DNA of 64,000 nt from Nanobdellota archaeon (GCA_030647125.1 JAUSKC010000014.1:1-64000); one strand, 5' to 3'; positions 1-8,674 are shown, counted from the first letter of the stretch. A program made the numbers and translations. The notes: generated from the letters alone by a model not told the origin.

Positions 1-164
1 TTTACATCTACTTCTACAGGAACTTGCATTCCCTTAAAACTAAGAGTTGCAGTGTTAACATCGGCTATTACTTTACCCATGTTTATTCCTAAAGGTCCTA
101 TTTGTTGAGCTACTGCTGGGCCTGGCTTCATTGCACCACCATCAACAATTAATTTAATTTTCAT
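1..164 (-). CDS. rpl11: Ribosomal protein uL11, N-terminal part (runs off the window start)
   Basis: Reverse-strand reading MKIKLIVDGGAMKPGPAVAQQIGPLGINMGKVIADVNTATLSFKGMQVPVEVDVK matches uL11 N-terminus; ATG complement at 162-164. Confidence 0.93.
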   Translation of the reverse strand, partial: MKIKLIVDGGAMKPGPAVAQQIGPLGINMGKVIADVNTATLSFKGMQVPVEVDV

Positions 165-165
165 C

Positions 166-648
166 TTAGTCCTTATTTTCTCCGGATTCTTCTGAAGATT
201 CACGCCTTATAACCTTTATGTTATCTATTTTTACTGTAACTGGAATTGGAACTGAGGCTCCAAGTAGAGAGACTACTGCTTCGCCTTTTTGTTTATCAAG
301 TCTTGTAACTTTAGCTTTTTCTCCTTTAAATTGAGTAAGCATTTCTACAATGTCTCCAATGGCAATATTTACATCTTCAACTTTAGGTTCAAGCATATTT
401 TTTATTTCTGCATATTCTACAGTTTTACCAATTATTCCTTTTACATAAGGCAAATTGAAAACAGCTTCTTCTGCAGAATCACGATCTTCGGCTTCAAGAA
501 TTATGTAACCACGCAAACCGTGAGGATGCAAAACAGAATAAACATTAAGTTGTTTTTTCTTAACTCTATCTGAAATTAAATCCAGCGCACTTTCTTCTTT
601 ATTCGTTGTTACTTTTATAATAAATATTGAGGACATTTTTAGTTCCAA
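166..648 (-). CDS. spt5: Transcription elongation factor Spt5/NusG (NGN + KOW)
   Basis: NGN-like N-terminus and KOW-like segment (GDIVEMLTQFKGEKAKVTRLDKQKGEAVVSLLGASVPIPVTV); adjacent to uL11 and secE. Confidence 0.92.
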   Translation of the reverse strand: MELKMSSIFIIKVTTNKEESALDLISDRVKKKQLNVYSVLHPHGLRGYIILEAEDRDSAEEAVFNLPYVKGIIGKTVEYAEIKNMLEPKVEDVNIAIGDIVEMLTQFKGEKAKVTRLDKQKGEAVVSLLGASVPIPVTVKIDNIKVIRRESSEESGENKD

Positions 649-761
649 CTACTTCCTAACTTTAAGAAGCAGTAAAAATAATTGATAATTGTGGTTTATA
701 AATTTTTAGTATCGGTCGTGTAGGCATATAAAAAATTGTTGTTATAGATTAATTATTAAAA

Positions 762-944
762 TTATTTAAGAGAAACAAAAGTCAAGATTACAGAGATTAT
801 GAAACCAACTGCACCAATTAACCCAATTCCTACCGCCGAGACCTTTGCAGTCAATTCTATTTCTTTTCTTGTCGGCTTTCTTAATACAGACCAGACACGT
901 TTGCATTTAAGCAAAAATGATTTTGTATTTTCTGTTAATGTCAT
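762..944 (-). CDS. secE: Preprotein translocase subunit SecE/Sec61-gamma
   Basis: 60 aa, single C-terminal TM helix, RVWSVLRKPTRKEIELTAKV, spt5 neighbour. Confidence 0.9.
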   Translation of the reverse strand: MTLTENTKSFLLKCKRVWSVLRKPTRKEIELTAKVSAVGIGLIGAVGFIISVILTFVSLK

Positions 945-974
945 ATTAAAAGAAGATAGAAAGGGTTTTTAAAA

Positions 975-2081
975 TTATTCAAAGAAATCAATTCCTAATT
1001 CTTCCTCGATTTCTTTATGTTTGAGGTTTTCCATTGAGTCCTTGTGACCGGATATTTGAGATGACTTAACGCCTGTAACAATAAGCAGAACCCTTATTGA
1101 TTTTTCCATGTCGTCGGAAATTTGAGCACCCCAGATTAATTTTGCATCTGGCGACAATTTTTTTCCAACATATTCTATAACTTGTTTGCACTCATCCAAA
1201 GACATGTCAGGACCTCCAATAATATTTACTAAAGCTCCGGTCGCATTAGAAATATCAACATCAAGCAACGGATTATTAATCGCTTTTTCAATTGCTTCCA
1301 ATGCCCTATTTTGAGTATTATCTGACTCTCCCATTCCAATTAATGAGACGCCACCGTCGACCATTACTGCCCTTATATCTGCAAAATCCAAATTAACCAA
1401 ACCAGTTGTTGTGACCAATTCTGTAGTTCCTTTTACAGCATTTGTCAAAATCTCATCGGCAATTTTGAAGGCAGTATGTAAAGGCAAGTCGGGAGCTAAT
1501 TCAAGAAGTTTGTCATTAGGTATAACAATTAAGGTATCAACAACAGATTCTAATTTTTCCAAACCATTCATTGCATTTTCAATTCTCTTTTTTCCTTCGA
1601 TAGTAAAAGGTAAAGTTACAACCCCTATAGTCAACGCCCCTAATTTTTTAGCCAAACTTGCTACAATGGGCGCTGCTCCAGTTCCTGTTCCGCCACCCAA
1701 ACCACAAGTTATGAAAACCATGTCAGAGCCAGCAAGTTTTTTCTTTATTTCAGATTCAGATTCTTTAGCGGACTCTTCGCCCACTTTTGGATTGCTTCCT
1801 GCACCAAGACCTTGAGTTAATTCCCTGCCTAGAAGTATTTTTGTATCAGCATTAGCATAAAGCAAATCCTGCGCATCGGTGTTCATTGCAATTAACTCGC
1901 CGCCCTTGATTCCAATTTCACGCATCCTAGACAAAGAATTGTTACCCCCACCGCCAACACCAATAACTTTTATCTTCGCTATCTGCTTTTTTATAAGCTC
2001 TTCCAATTCATGGTCAATCTCATCTACTGACTTAGAGATTTCTTGAACATAAACATCTCCTTTCTCCCCATTTTCATCCAT
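975..2081 (-). CDS. ftsZ: Cell division protein FtsZ
   Basis: Tubulin/FtsZ signature GGGTGTGAAP, VGGGGNNSL. Confidence 0.98.
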   Translation of the reverse strand: MDENGEKGDVYVQEISKSVDEIDHELEELIKKQIAKIKVIGVGGGGNNSLSRMREIGIKGGELIAMNTDAQDLLYANADTKILLGRELTQGLGAGSNPKVGEESAKESESEIKKKLAGSDMVFITCGLGGGTGTGAAPIVASLAKKLGALTIGVVTLPFTIEGKKRIENAMNGLEKLESVVDTLIVIPNDKLLELAPDLPLHTAFKIADEILTNAVKGTTELVTTTGLVNLDFADIRAVMVDGGVSLIGMGESDNTQNRALEAIEKAINNPLLDVDISNATGALVNIIGGPDMSLDECKQVIEYVGKKLSPDAKLIWGAQISDDMEKSIRVLLIVTGVKSSQISGHKDSMENLKHKEIEEELGIDFFE

Positions 2082-2146
2082 TAACTAAAAAATTATCTTA
2101 ACTTTTTAAGGATTGTTGTTTAAATTTAGCAGGTTAATTTGTATTA

Positions 2147-2827
2147 TTAATTTTCTTCTTTCGAGATATCTTGTTCAATTTTCTCAACATTTTTTTCAGC
2201 GTTTATTATATTAACTTCAATTCCAAGATTAAAAATTTCTTTAAATTTGTCTTCAAACAATTTTATAATATTTCCAAAATCTTTTTCTATATTAAAAATT
2301 ATTTTATCTTCTTTAATCTGAAAATCAAAATCACGCTTAAATAAAAATTGTGTGAAGGCCTTTATTTGCTCGTTTTTATCATCAACTTTTCTTAAGACGT
2401 TAACATTATAAGTAACATCTTTTCCTGCTAAAGGGCCATTAAAGTCAATGCGAACTCTTCCGCCTGAATTTGAAAGAACTTTTCCCAATCTGCCGTCAAA
2501 ATTGAAGACCGCGCCTTGAATAGGATTTATTTTATGGTCATAAAAGGACTTTAAAGGAAATATCTGTATCAAAGAAGGATCACGCAGACCAAAGGCCTTT
2601 TCGGCCTCAAGAGGAATTTCATAAGTTCCCAGCTCCTTACCTATAAGAAAATCATCAACACCCTGGAGGAACATTCCTTGACCTATAGAATAAACAAAAG
2701 GTTTTGCCTCGACATCTTGTAAATTTGTTTTTTTCAAATCGTCAGAAATATTTGAATCAAATACAATTCCTTCGGCTGTTTTGCCTGTAAAGTTTATTTC
2801 AATAAAATCATTTTTCTGCAGTATCAT
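2147..2827 (-). CDS. FKBP-type peptidyl-prolyl isomerase (SlyD-like)
   Basis: NDFIEINFTGKTAEGIVFDSN...GQGMFLQGVDDFLIGKELG...IPLEAEKAFGLRDPSLIQIFP. Confidence 0.92.
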   Translation of the reverse strand: MILQKNDFIEINFTGKTAEGIVFDSNISDDLKKTNLQDVEAKPFVYSIGQGMFLQGVDDFLIGKELGTYEIPLEAEKAFGLRDPSLIQIFPLKSFYDHKINPIQGAVFNFDGRLGKVLSNSGGRVRIDFNGPLAGKDVTYNVNVLRKVDDKNEQIKAFTQFLFKRDFDFQIKEDKIIFNIEKDFGNIIKLFEDKFKEIFNLGIEVNIINAEKNVEKIEQDISKEEN

Positions 2828-2868
2828 ATTTGAAGGATAAATGAAGGAGTTAAAAATGTTTTGAAATA

Positions 2869-4011
2869 TTATCTTATAGATTTATATCCACCTTTAACTC
2901 CTTTTGGAGAAAGAACAATCTGCCAGAGTTGTGCTTTTCTTGCTTCAAACATTGCGGCAAAAGAAATTAAATAGTATTCCCACATTCTTTTGAAACGCTG
3001 GTTATATTTTGGATTTTTAGACAACGTACTCCAATTCTTCTGAAAGTTTGAATTCCAAGCCAAAAGAGTTTTTGAATAATCAACTCCAAAATTATGCCAG
3101 TCTTCCATAATAAATAAATTTTCTATTGAATTTCCAATTTGGGCTATTGAGGGTAACATGCCGTTTGGGAAAATATATTTATTTGACCAATCATCTCCAA
3201 TGGTTTGAGATGCGTTGTTGCCCATTGTGTGCAATAAAAACAAGCCATCTTCTTTTAAGCATTTTCTCGCAACTTTAAAATATTCTTCATAATTTTTGTA
3301 TCCAACATGTTCAAACATTCCTATCGAAACTATTTTATCAAATTTTTCATCAAGTTCTCGATAATCTTGTAATCTAATTTCTACAGGAAGATTTTTTACA
3401 TTTTCTCTTGCTAATTTAACCTGTTCTTTTGAAACTGTAATACCAACACCATTAATTCCGTAGTTCTCAGTAGCATACTTCAAAAATCCACCCCAACCAC
3501 ACCCAATTTCAAGGACTCTCTCCCCTTTTCTCAGTTTCAATTTTTCACATACTAATTTTAGTTTATCTTCTTGAGATTCATCAAGAGTTTTAGCTTTTTT
3601 CCAATAACCGCAAGAATAAATCATCCTTCGATCCAGCATTAACTTATATAAATCGTTTCCAATATCATAATGTTCTTCTCCTACTTGAAATGCGCGCGAT
3701 ATTGATTGAAAATTAAAAAATCTTGAAAGAAATATCTTTATTCTATAAGGAATATTATTCTCAACTTTCTCATAAACATCTGTGCCCAAAACTCTAACAA
3801 AAAAGCCAGATAAATCTTTAACCTCCCAATCTCCATCCATATAAGATTCTCCCAAACCAAGCGAACCATATGCTAAAACTTTTTTATAGAGTTTAGGATT
3901 ATGAACTTGTATATCCCATGGATTTTTCCCATTTATTTTTATTCCAGTACCTTCAAGCAATTTATTTAAAGTTTTTTCATAATTAACCATTCCAAAATAC
4001 CTAAATATCAA
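2869..4011 (-). CDS. cfa: Cyclopropane-fatty-acyl-phospholipid synthase family SAM methyltransferase
   Basis: LGLGESYMDGDWEVKDL; VLEIGCGWGGFLKYATENYGINGVGITVSKEQ; FPNGMLPS. Confidence 0.93.
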   Translation of the reverse strand: MIFRYFGMVNYEKTLNKLLEGTGIKINGKNPWDIQVHNPKLYKKVLAYGSLGLGESYMDGDWEVKDLSGFFVRVLGTDVYEKVENNIPYRIKIFLSRFFNFQSISRAFQVGEEHYDIGNDLYKLMLDRRMIYSCGYWKKAKTLDESQEDKLKLVCEKLKLRKGERVLEIGCGWGGFLKYATENYGINGVGITVSKEQVKLARENVKNLPVEIRLQDYRELDEKFDKIVSIGMFEHVGYKNYEEYFKVARKCLKEDGLFLLHTMGNNASQTIGDDWSNKYIFPNGMLPSIAQIGNSIENLFIMEDWHNFGVDYSKTLLAWNSNFQKNWSTLSKNPKYNQRFKRMWEYYLISFAAMFEARKAQLWQIVLSPKGVKGGYKSIR

Positions 4012-4069
4012 TATAAAAAACTATTTATTTTTAAGAAATCTTTATAAAGCAATTTTATTTTCTGCTCTA

Positions 4070-4459
4070 ATGGTCTTAAAAATTATAGACGCAACTGAGG
4101 TAAAAGTCGGGACAGCTATTATAGTTGATGGTCAAGCATGTATTGTAAAAAGTATTGATATTTCTAAAACAGGAAAGCACGGTCATGCTAAATGTAGAAT
4201 TGAAGCGGTTGTAATATTAAGCGGAGTAAAAAAGGTCTTTGTAGTTCCAGGACATGAAAGATTAGAAGTTCCTTTAATTGAAAAGAAAAAAGCGCAAGTT
4301 CTTTCTGTAGGAGAAGACAAAGTAAGCATAATGGATTTGGAAAATTTCGAAACGATTGAAGTGCCTGTAGATGAAGAAGTTAAAGGTCAATTAGCTGAAA
4401 ATGACACCGTAGAATATTGGGATATTGAAGGAATTAAAATTGTTAAGAGGAAGTTTTAG
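4070..4459 (+). CDS. eif5a: Translation initiation factor aIF5A
   Basis: SKTGKHGHAKCRIEA hypusination loop. Confidence 0.97.
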   Translation: MVLKIIDATEVKVGTAIIVDGQACIVKSIDISKTGKHGHAKCRIEAVVILSGVKKVFVVPGHERLEVPLIEKKKAQVLSVGEDKVSIMDLENFETIEVPVDEEVKGQLAENDTVEYWDIEGIKIVKRKF

Positions 4460-4545
4460 GTTTTTATTCGTTCGTCTCAAAAAGTTAAATGAGAGGAAAT
4501 TCTAATTCTAGATAAATTTTTAAATTAATTCAATTCAAGAAAATA

Positions 4546-4830
4546 ATGACAAATGATTTAACTGGAGGAAATTCCAATATAAATGGAATTCCTAATTCAA
4601 GGGATATAAATATAGGAGAATGTGATAGTTGCCTTGAAAGGATTACTGGATCATATTATAAGAATGCCTCTTTGATTGGGGTTGGAAAGCCGCCTTTTGT
4701 TTCAGATCCTCAAAGACCTATGGCTATAATTTATCAATGTCAAGATTGTTCTCAAAAATATTGGATTCATTCATCTGAACAACTTGCTAAAAGAGTTATA
4801 GAAGAAGCTGAAATTAAAACAAACTTTTAA
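4546..4830 (+). CDS. Small zinc-ribbon-like protein, unknown function
   Basis: Two CxxC pairs (CDSC ... CQDC). Confidence 0.6.
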   Translation: MTNDLTGGNSNINGIPNSRDINIGECDSCLERITGSYYKNASLIGVGKPPFVSDPQRPMAIIYQCQDCSQKYWIHSSEQLAKRVIEEAEIKTNF

Positions 4831-4854
4831 AAACTAAATTCTCGAAAGTAAGTT

Positions 4855-4908
4855 ATGGCAAAGATACCAGAATTAAAATACGCAGTTTTTAATTGCAAAA
4901 CTTTGTAA
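4855..4908 (+). CDS. 17-aa leader sORF MAKIPELKYAVFNCKTL* upstream of eL40
   Basis: First 18 nt ATGGCAAAGATACCAGAA match the eL40 start ATGGCAAAAATACCAGAA (17/18); stop separated from the next ATG by 1 nt. Confidence 0.4.
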   Translation: MAKIPELKYAVFNCKTL

Positions 4909-4909
4909 A

Positions 4910-5074
4910 ATGGCAAAAATACCAGAAGCACAAAATAGATTGTTCAAGAATGTTTTCGTCGACAAAAGGACAGGAAGAAAAATAAGAGCAGATCCTGCAA
5001 AAGTTGTGGCGGGCAAAATCAGAGGAAGAGGGAAAAGAGGAAGCAGATCACTCAGACCTTTAAAAAAGAAATAA
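4910..5074 (+). CDS. rpl40e: Ribosomal protein eL40, zinc-ribbon cysteines absent
   Basis: MAKIPEAQNRLFKNVFVDKRTGRKIRADPAKVVAGKIRGRGKRGSRSLRPLKKK*; N-terminus and LRP tail resemble archaeal eL40; 54 aa, below the ORF-track cutoff. Confidence 0.75.
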   Translation: MAKIPEAQNRLFKNVFVDKRTGRKIRADPAKVVAGKIRGRGKRGSRSLRPLKKK

Positions 5075-5075
5075 A

Positions 5076-6503
5076 ATGGATAAATTTCTTGTATATGATG
5101 TAGTGCTTTTAGTTTTGTTCGTTTTATTTATGTCTTGGTTTTTGTATACTAGAAAACACAATCTGAAAAAAGAAGGACTCTTATATCTATATCGCGCTCA
5201 ATGGGGTGTTAAATTAATTGATACAATAGGAAAGAAATACAAAAAGACATTGACGTTTTTTAGCTATGTTGCAATAATTGTTGGCTATATCCTAATGGCT
5301 TCTATGATCTATTTGTTTGGAAAGATTGTCTGGATTTATATTTTTGAACCAGCAATTGTGCAACAAATAAAAGTTCCTCCAATAATTCCTTTAATTCCTT
5401 ACTTGCCTCAAATATTCAAACTTAGTTTTTTGCCCCCATTTTATTTTACTTATTGGATAATTATCTTGGCAGTTGTTGCTATAACCCATGAATTTGCACA
5501 TGGAATCTTCATGAAAAGATATAATATTAAAATTAAATCAACAGGATTTGGATTTTTCCCTTGGTTCCTTCCGATATTTTTAGCTGCTTTCGTTGAACAA
5601 GACGAGAAAAGCATGGGCAAAGCAAAAAATTTTGAACAAAGGGCCGTTCTTGCAGCCGGGACATTTGCAAATATTCTTACTGGGATTTTATTCTTATTTG
5701 TTTTATGGGGATTCTTTTCTTTGGCGTACAATCCTGCAGGGGTCCAGTTCGACAATTATGCTTACGGAGTTGTAAATGTCAGCATGATATCGTCTATAAA
5801 TAATATACTTGTAAATAATCCAACAATCCAAGATATCTTAAGCAAAGCAACAAATGAAAGCTTAAACAATATAACAATAGGGAATCAAAAATTTGTTGCG
5901 GACAAAGAATTTCTTCAAAAACAAGAAAATAATACTGGATTGATAATACTTTATCTTGATGCGCCTGTGGCAAGAAGCGGGATGATCGGAGCAATTTCTG
6001 AAATTGACGACAATAAAATTACAAATATAGATGAACTTAGTTCGGCATTGAATAAATATTCTCCAGGGGATAAAATAAAAGTTAAAACATTAACTGCCGA
6101 TGGTGAAAGTAATTATGAAATAATATTGGGAGAATATCCTGGTAATTCCAGCAGGGCATGGCTTGGAGTTGCATTTGCAGACAGAAGTGGAAGCGGCATT
6201 AGAGGATTAATTTATTCTATAATGTCATCATTCAAAAACCCAAATACTTACTATACGCCTTTATTCGGTGCTGCGGACTACATATACAATCTTTTATGGT
6301 GGATGATATTAATCTGTATTTCGGTAGCATTGGTCAATATGCTTCCTATGGGAATCTTCGACGGTGGAATGTTCTTTTACTTGACAATATTAAGCCTGAC
6401 AAAGAACGAAAAAATCGCAAAGGGGGCATTCGTTGGCGTAACTTACTTTATATTATTCCTAATTTTCTTGCTTATGGCTTTTTGGGCTATTGCAATATTT
6501 TAA
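5076..6503 (+). CDS. Site-2 protease family (M50) membrane metalloprotease with PDZ-like domain
   Basis: ITHEFAHGIFMKRYNIKIKS (HExxH), PDZ-like middle, NMLPMGIFDGG. Confidence 0.92.
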   Translation: MDKFLVYDVVLLVLFVLFMSWFLYTRKHNLKKEGLLYLYRAQWGVKLIDTIGKKYKKTLTFFSYVAIIVGYILMASMIYLFGKIVWIYIFEPAIVQQIKVPPIIPLIPYLPQIFKLSFLPPFYFTYWIIILAVVAITHEFAHGIFMKRYNIKIKSTGFGFFPWFLPIFLAAFVEQDEKSMGKAKNFEQRAVLAAGTFANILTGILFLFVLWGFFSLAYNPAGVQFDNYAYGVVNVSMISSINNILVNNPTIQDILSKATNESLNNITIGNQKFVADKEFLQKQENNTGLIILYLDAPVARSGMIGAISEIDDNKITNIDELSSALNKYSPGDKIKVKTLTADGESNYEIILGEYPGNSSRAWLGVAFADRSGSGIRGLIYSIMSSFKNPNTYYTPLFGAADYIYNLLWWMILICISVALVNMLPMGIFDGGMFFYLTILSLTKNEKIAKGAFVGVTYFILFLIFLLMAFWAIAIF

Positions 6504-6605
6504 TTTTCTGAAAGATTTGGATTAATTTTATAAAATTATGTAGTAAAAGATAATTTTATAAACAAATAAGTCCTATTATAATTAATTAAAAAGGGTGGTT
6601 TAAAT

Positions 6606-6644
6606 ATGGCTAAAAAAAAGGCAGCAAAAAAGAAAAAGAGATAA
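6606..6644 (+). CDS. 12-aa Lys/Ala micropeptide MAKKKAAKKKKR*
   Basis: ORF preceded by AT-rich promoter-like DNA (ATAATTTTATAAAC) and AAAGGGTGG Shine-Dalgarno-like sequence; isolated by long non-coding flanks. Confidence 0.4.
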   Translation: MAKKKAAKKKKR

Positions 6645-6705
6645 ACTCTTTAAATTGTTTTTTATTTTTTGTTTATAATTTGTGTTAAATTTTAAGTTGA
6701 TTTGT

Positions 6706-7059
6706 TCACAAATCAACTATTCCTTCTTTTGTTAATGCGGCGAATCTTATTCCTATTGGAATATTTATCAAAGCGGAAATTAAAGCCATGTGCTCTTTTC
6801 CAGAACCCGACGCTATTGAAAGACCAACTTCAAGTTCATCAAATTTTCCTTTGAGTTTTTTTATTAAGTCGTCACGCAAGTCCTTAATTCTTTGATCAAA
6901 ATTAACTTTTATGAATTCAAATTTCTTATCAGAGTTAAACGATTTTGCCTCGTCATCTCCAACAATAAAGATTTTCTCCCATTCACCGTGCTTAATAAGT
7001 CCGGCTACTTGAGGCCAAGATTCCTTGTCTTTAGATGATAAAAGTGCAACGAGTTCCAT
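6706..7059 (-). CDS. Conserved small protein with CARF/Rossmann-like pattern, function unknown
   Basis: Intact 117-aa ORF; IASGSGKEHMALISALINIPIGIRFAALTKEGI resembles a glycine-rich Rossmann/CARF C-terminal strand-helix. Confidence 0.5.
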   Translation of the reverse strand: MELVALLSSKDKESWPQVAGLIKHGEWEKIFIVGDDEAKSFNSDKKFEFIKVNFDQRIKDLRDDLIKKLKGKFDELEVGLSIASGSGKEHMALISALINIPIGIRFAALTKEGIVDL

Positions 7060-7122
7060 ACTTCAAAAAAATTTTAATTGTTTATAAGGATTATTGTGTT
7101 TCTTGAACTATTGTTAGTTAAA

Positions 7123-7130
7123 TTTATAAA
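7123..7130 (+). promoter_or_regulatory. TATA box for uL1-uL10-P1 operon
   Basis: TTTATAAA; predicted start about 7150-7155. Confidence 0.55.
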
Positions 7131-7166
7131 CCACTTTCATCTTTGAAAAAAGTCAATAAACTACAT

Positions 7167-7196
7167 CGTTGGCGAATAAATTCTATGTCGCCGGCG
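7167..7196 (+). promoter_or_regulatory. Candidate uL1 mRNA leader hairpin
   Basis: CGTTGGCGA (7167-7175) pairs with TCGCCGGCG (7188-7196): 9 bp with two G-U pairs, 12-nt loop. Confidence 0.5.
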
Positions 7197-7223
7197 CATA
7201 AAGTAGGAGACAAATATAAGAAA

Positions 7224-7868
7224 ATGGTAGCCGAAATAAGCATTGAACATAAACTAAAGGATGCTCTTTCAAAATTGCGTTCAGATAGTAAAGAAAGAAA
7301 ATTTGATCAAACAATTGATTTAATTGTAAATCTCCAAAAATTTGATATAAGAAAGAATTCTATTAATTCTGTTGTTGGTATTCCTAATAAAATAAAAGAT
7401 AAAAAGATATGCGCTTTTCTCGACGTAAAAAATTCTTCAGTTGATACAATAACAAAGGAAGAGTTCAAGAAATATTCTGATAAAAAGACATTAAAGAACT
7501 TAGTTAAGAAATATGATTTTTTCATAGCTCAAGCGAGTGTCATGCCGGCAGTTGCGACTACATTTGGAAGATTTTTGGGACCTGCAGGAAAGATGCCGTC
7601 CCCTCAACTTGGGATTATAATGAATGCCGAGCCAAAGATAATTGAAGAAGTAAAGGGCAAAGTTAACAACAGCATTAAAGTCAGAACAAAAGATACCTCT
7701 TTCAAGACGGCAATAGGAAAATCAAGCATGAAAGACGAAGCAATTATAGAGAATATAATAGCAATTTATAATGCGATGATAAAGGAGCTTCCACGTGACA
7801 AAGAAAACATAAAGAATTTGGAGATTAAATTCACAATGAGTAAACCTATTAAAATACAAGTAAGATGA
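7224..7868 (+). CDS. rpl1: Ribosomal protein uL1 (start reassigned from 7143)
   Basis: uL1 homology starts near MVAEISIEHKLKDAL; FGRFLGPAGKMPSPQLG; ORF-track start at 7143 is TTG and upstream of the predicted transcript start. Confidence 0.88.
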   Translation: MVAEISIEHKLKDALSKLRSDSKERKFDQTIDLIVNLQKFDIRKNSINSVVGIPNKIKDKKICAFLDVKNSSVDTITKEEFKKYSDKKTLKNLVKKYDFFIAQASVMPAVATTFGRFLGPAGKMPSPQLGIIMNAEPKIIEEVKGKVNNSIKVRTKDTSFKTAIGKSSMKDEAIIENIIAIYNAMIKELPRDKENIKNLEIKFTMSKPIKIQVR

Positions 7869-8674
7869 GATCAAAAAAATTAGTTGAGCAAATTCCGGAA
7901 GTTAAAATCAAGACAGTAGAAAATCTAAAAAACTTAATTAAGAAAGACAAAACAATATTAATAGCATCGATAAAAAATCTTCCAGCATCACAATACCAAG
8001 AAATTTCAAAAAAATTAAGAGGCAAGGCGGTTGTTAAAGTTCCAAAGAAGAATTTACTTCTTAGAGCTATTGAAGAATCAAAAGATAAAGAAGTCAAAAA
8101 ATTGGAGAGTAAAATTGAAGACAGCGTCGCTATTTTGTTCTCTGACATGGATGCTTTTGAACTTGCTTCCGAATTATTGCAAAATAAAATTGCAGCTAAA
8201 GCAAAGCCGGGACAAGAAGCCCCTGAAGATATTGAAGTTCAAGAAGGACCTACAGAATTGGTTCCAGGACCGGCTGTTTCAGAATTAGGGAATTTAGGAA
8301 TTGAAATTAAAATTGAAAAGGGAAAGATAAGCATTGCTAAAAATAAGATTATTGTAAAAAAAGGACAGAAAATAAGTGCTGCGGCTGCAGATGTTATGGC
8401 TAAATTAGATATCAAGCCATTTTCAATTGGATTTATTCCTTTAGCAGCTTATGATAAGATATCAGGAAAAATTTATACTTCAATGAATATTGATAAAGAA
8501 GGAACTATCACAAAACTGAAAAACGCTTACTCAAGAGCGTTGCCTTTTGCAGTTAACATTGGTTATGCAAACAAGCAAACAATTCCATTCTTGCTTGCTA
8601 AGGCATTAATGCATGCAAAAGCGCTTGAAAAGAATATTCACACTCCTGAAACATCTTCGGGGGAGGAAAAATAA
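7865..8674 (+). CDS. rpl10: Ribosomal protein uL10 (P0), short C-terminus
   Basis: GPTELVPGPAVSELGNLGIEIKIEKGKISI; overlaps uL1 stop (ATGA). Confidence 0.95.
   Translation: MRSKKLVEQIPEVKIKTVENLKNLIKKDKTILIASIKNLPASQYQEISKKLRGKAVVKVPKKNLLLRAIEESKDKEVKKLESKIEDSVAILFSDMDAFELASELLQNKIAAKAKPGQEAPEDIEVQEGPTELVPGPAVSELGNLGIEIKIEKGKISIAKNKIIVKKGQKISAAAADVMAKLDIKPFSIGFIPLAAYDKISGKIYTSMNIDKEGTITKLKNAYSRALPFAVNIGYANKQTIPFLLAKALMHAKALEKNIHTPETSSGEEK

Noticed and set aside
289-573. 94-aa ORF antisense to spt5
   Set aside because: Entirely antisense to a confident gene, Phe/Asn-rich mirror translation, no motif.
5593-5994. ORFs nested in the site-2 protease gene
   Set aside because: Overlap a confident membrane-protease CDS in other frames; no independent support.
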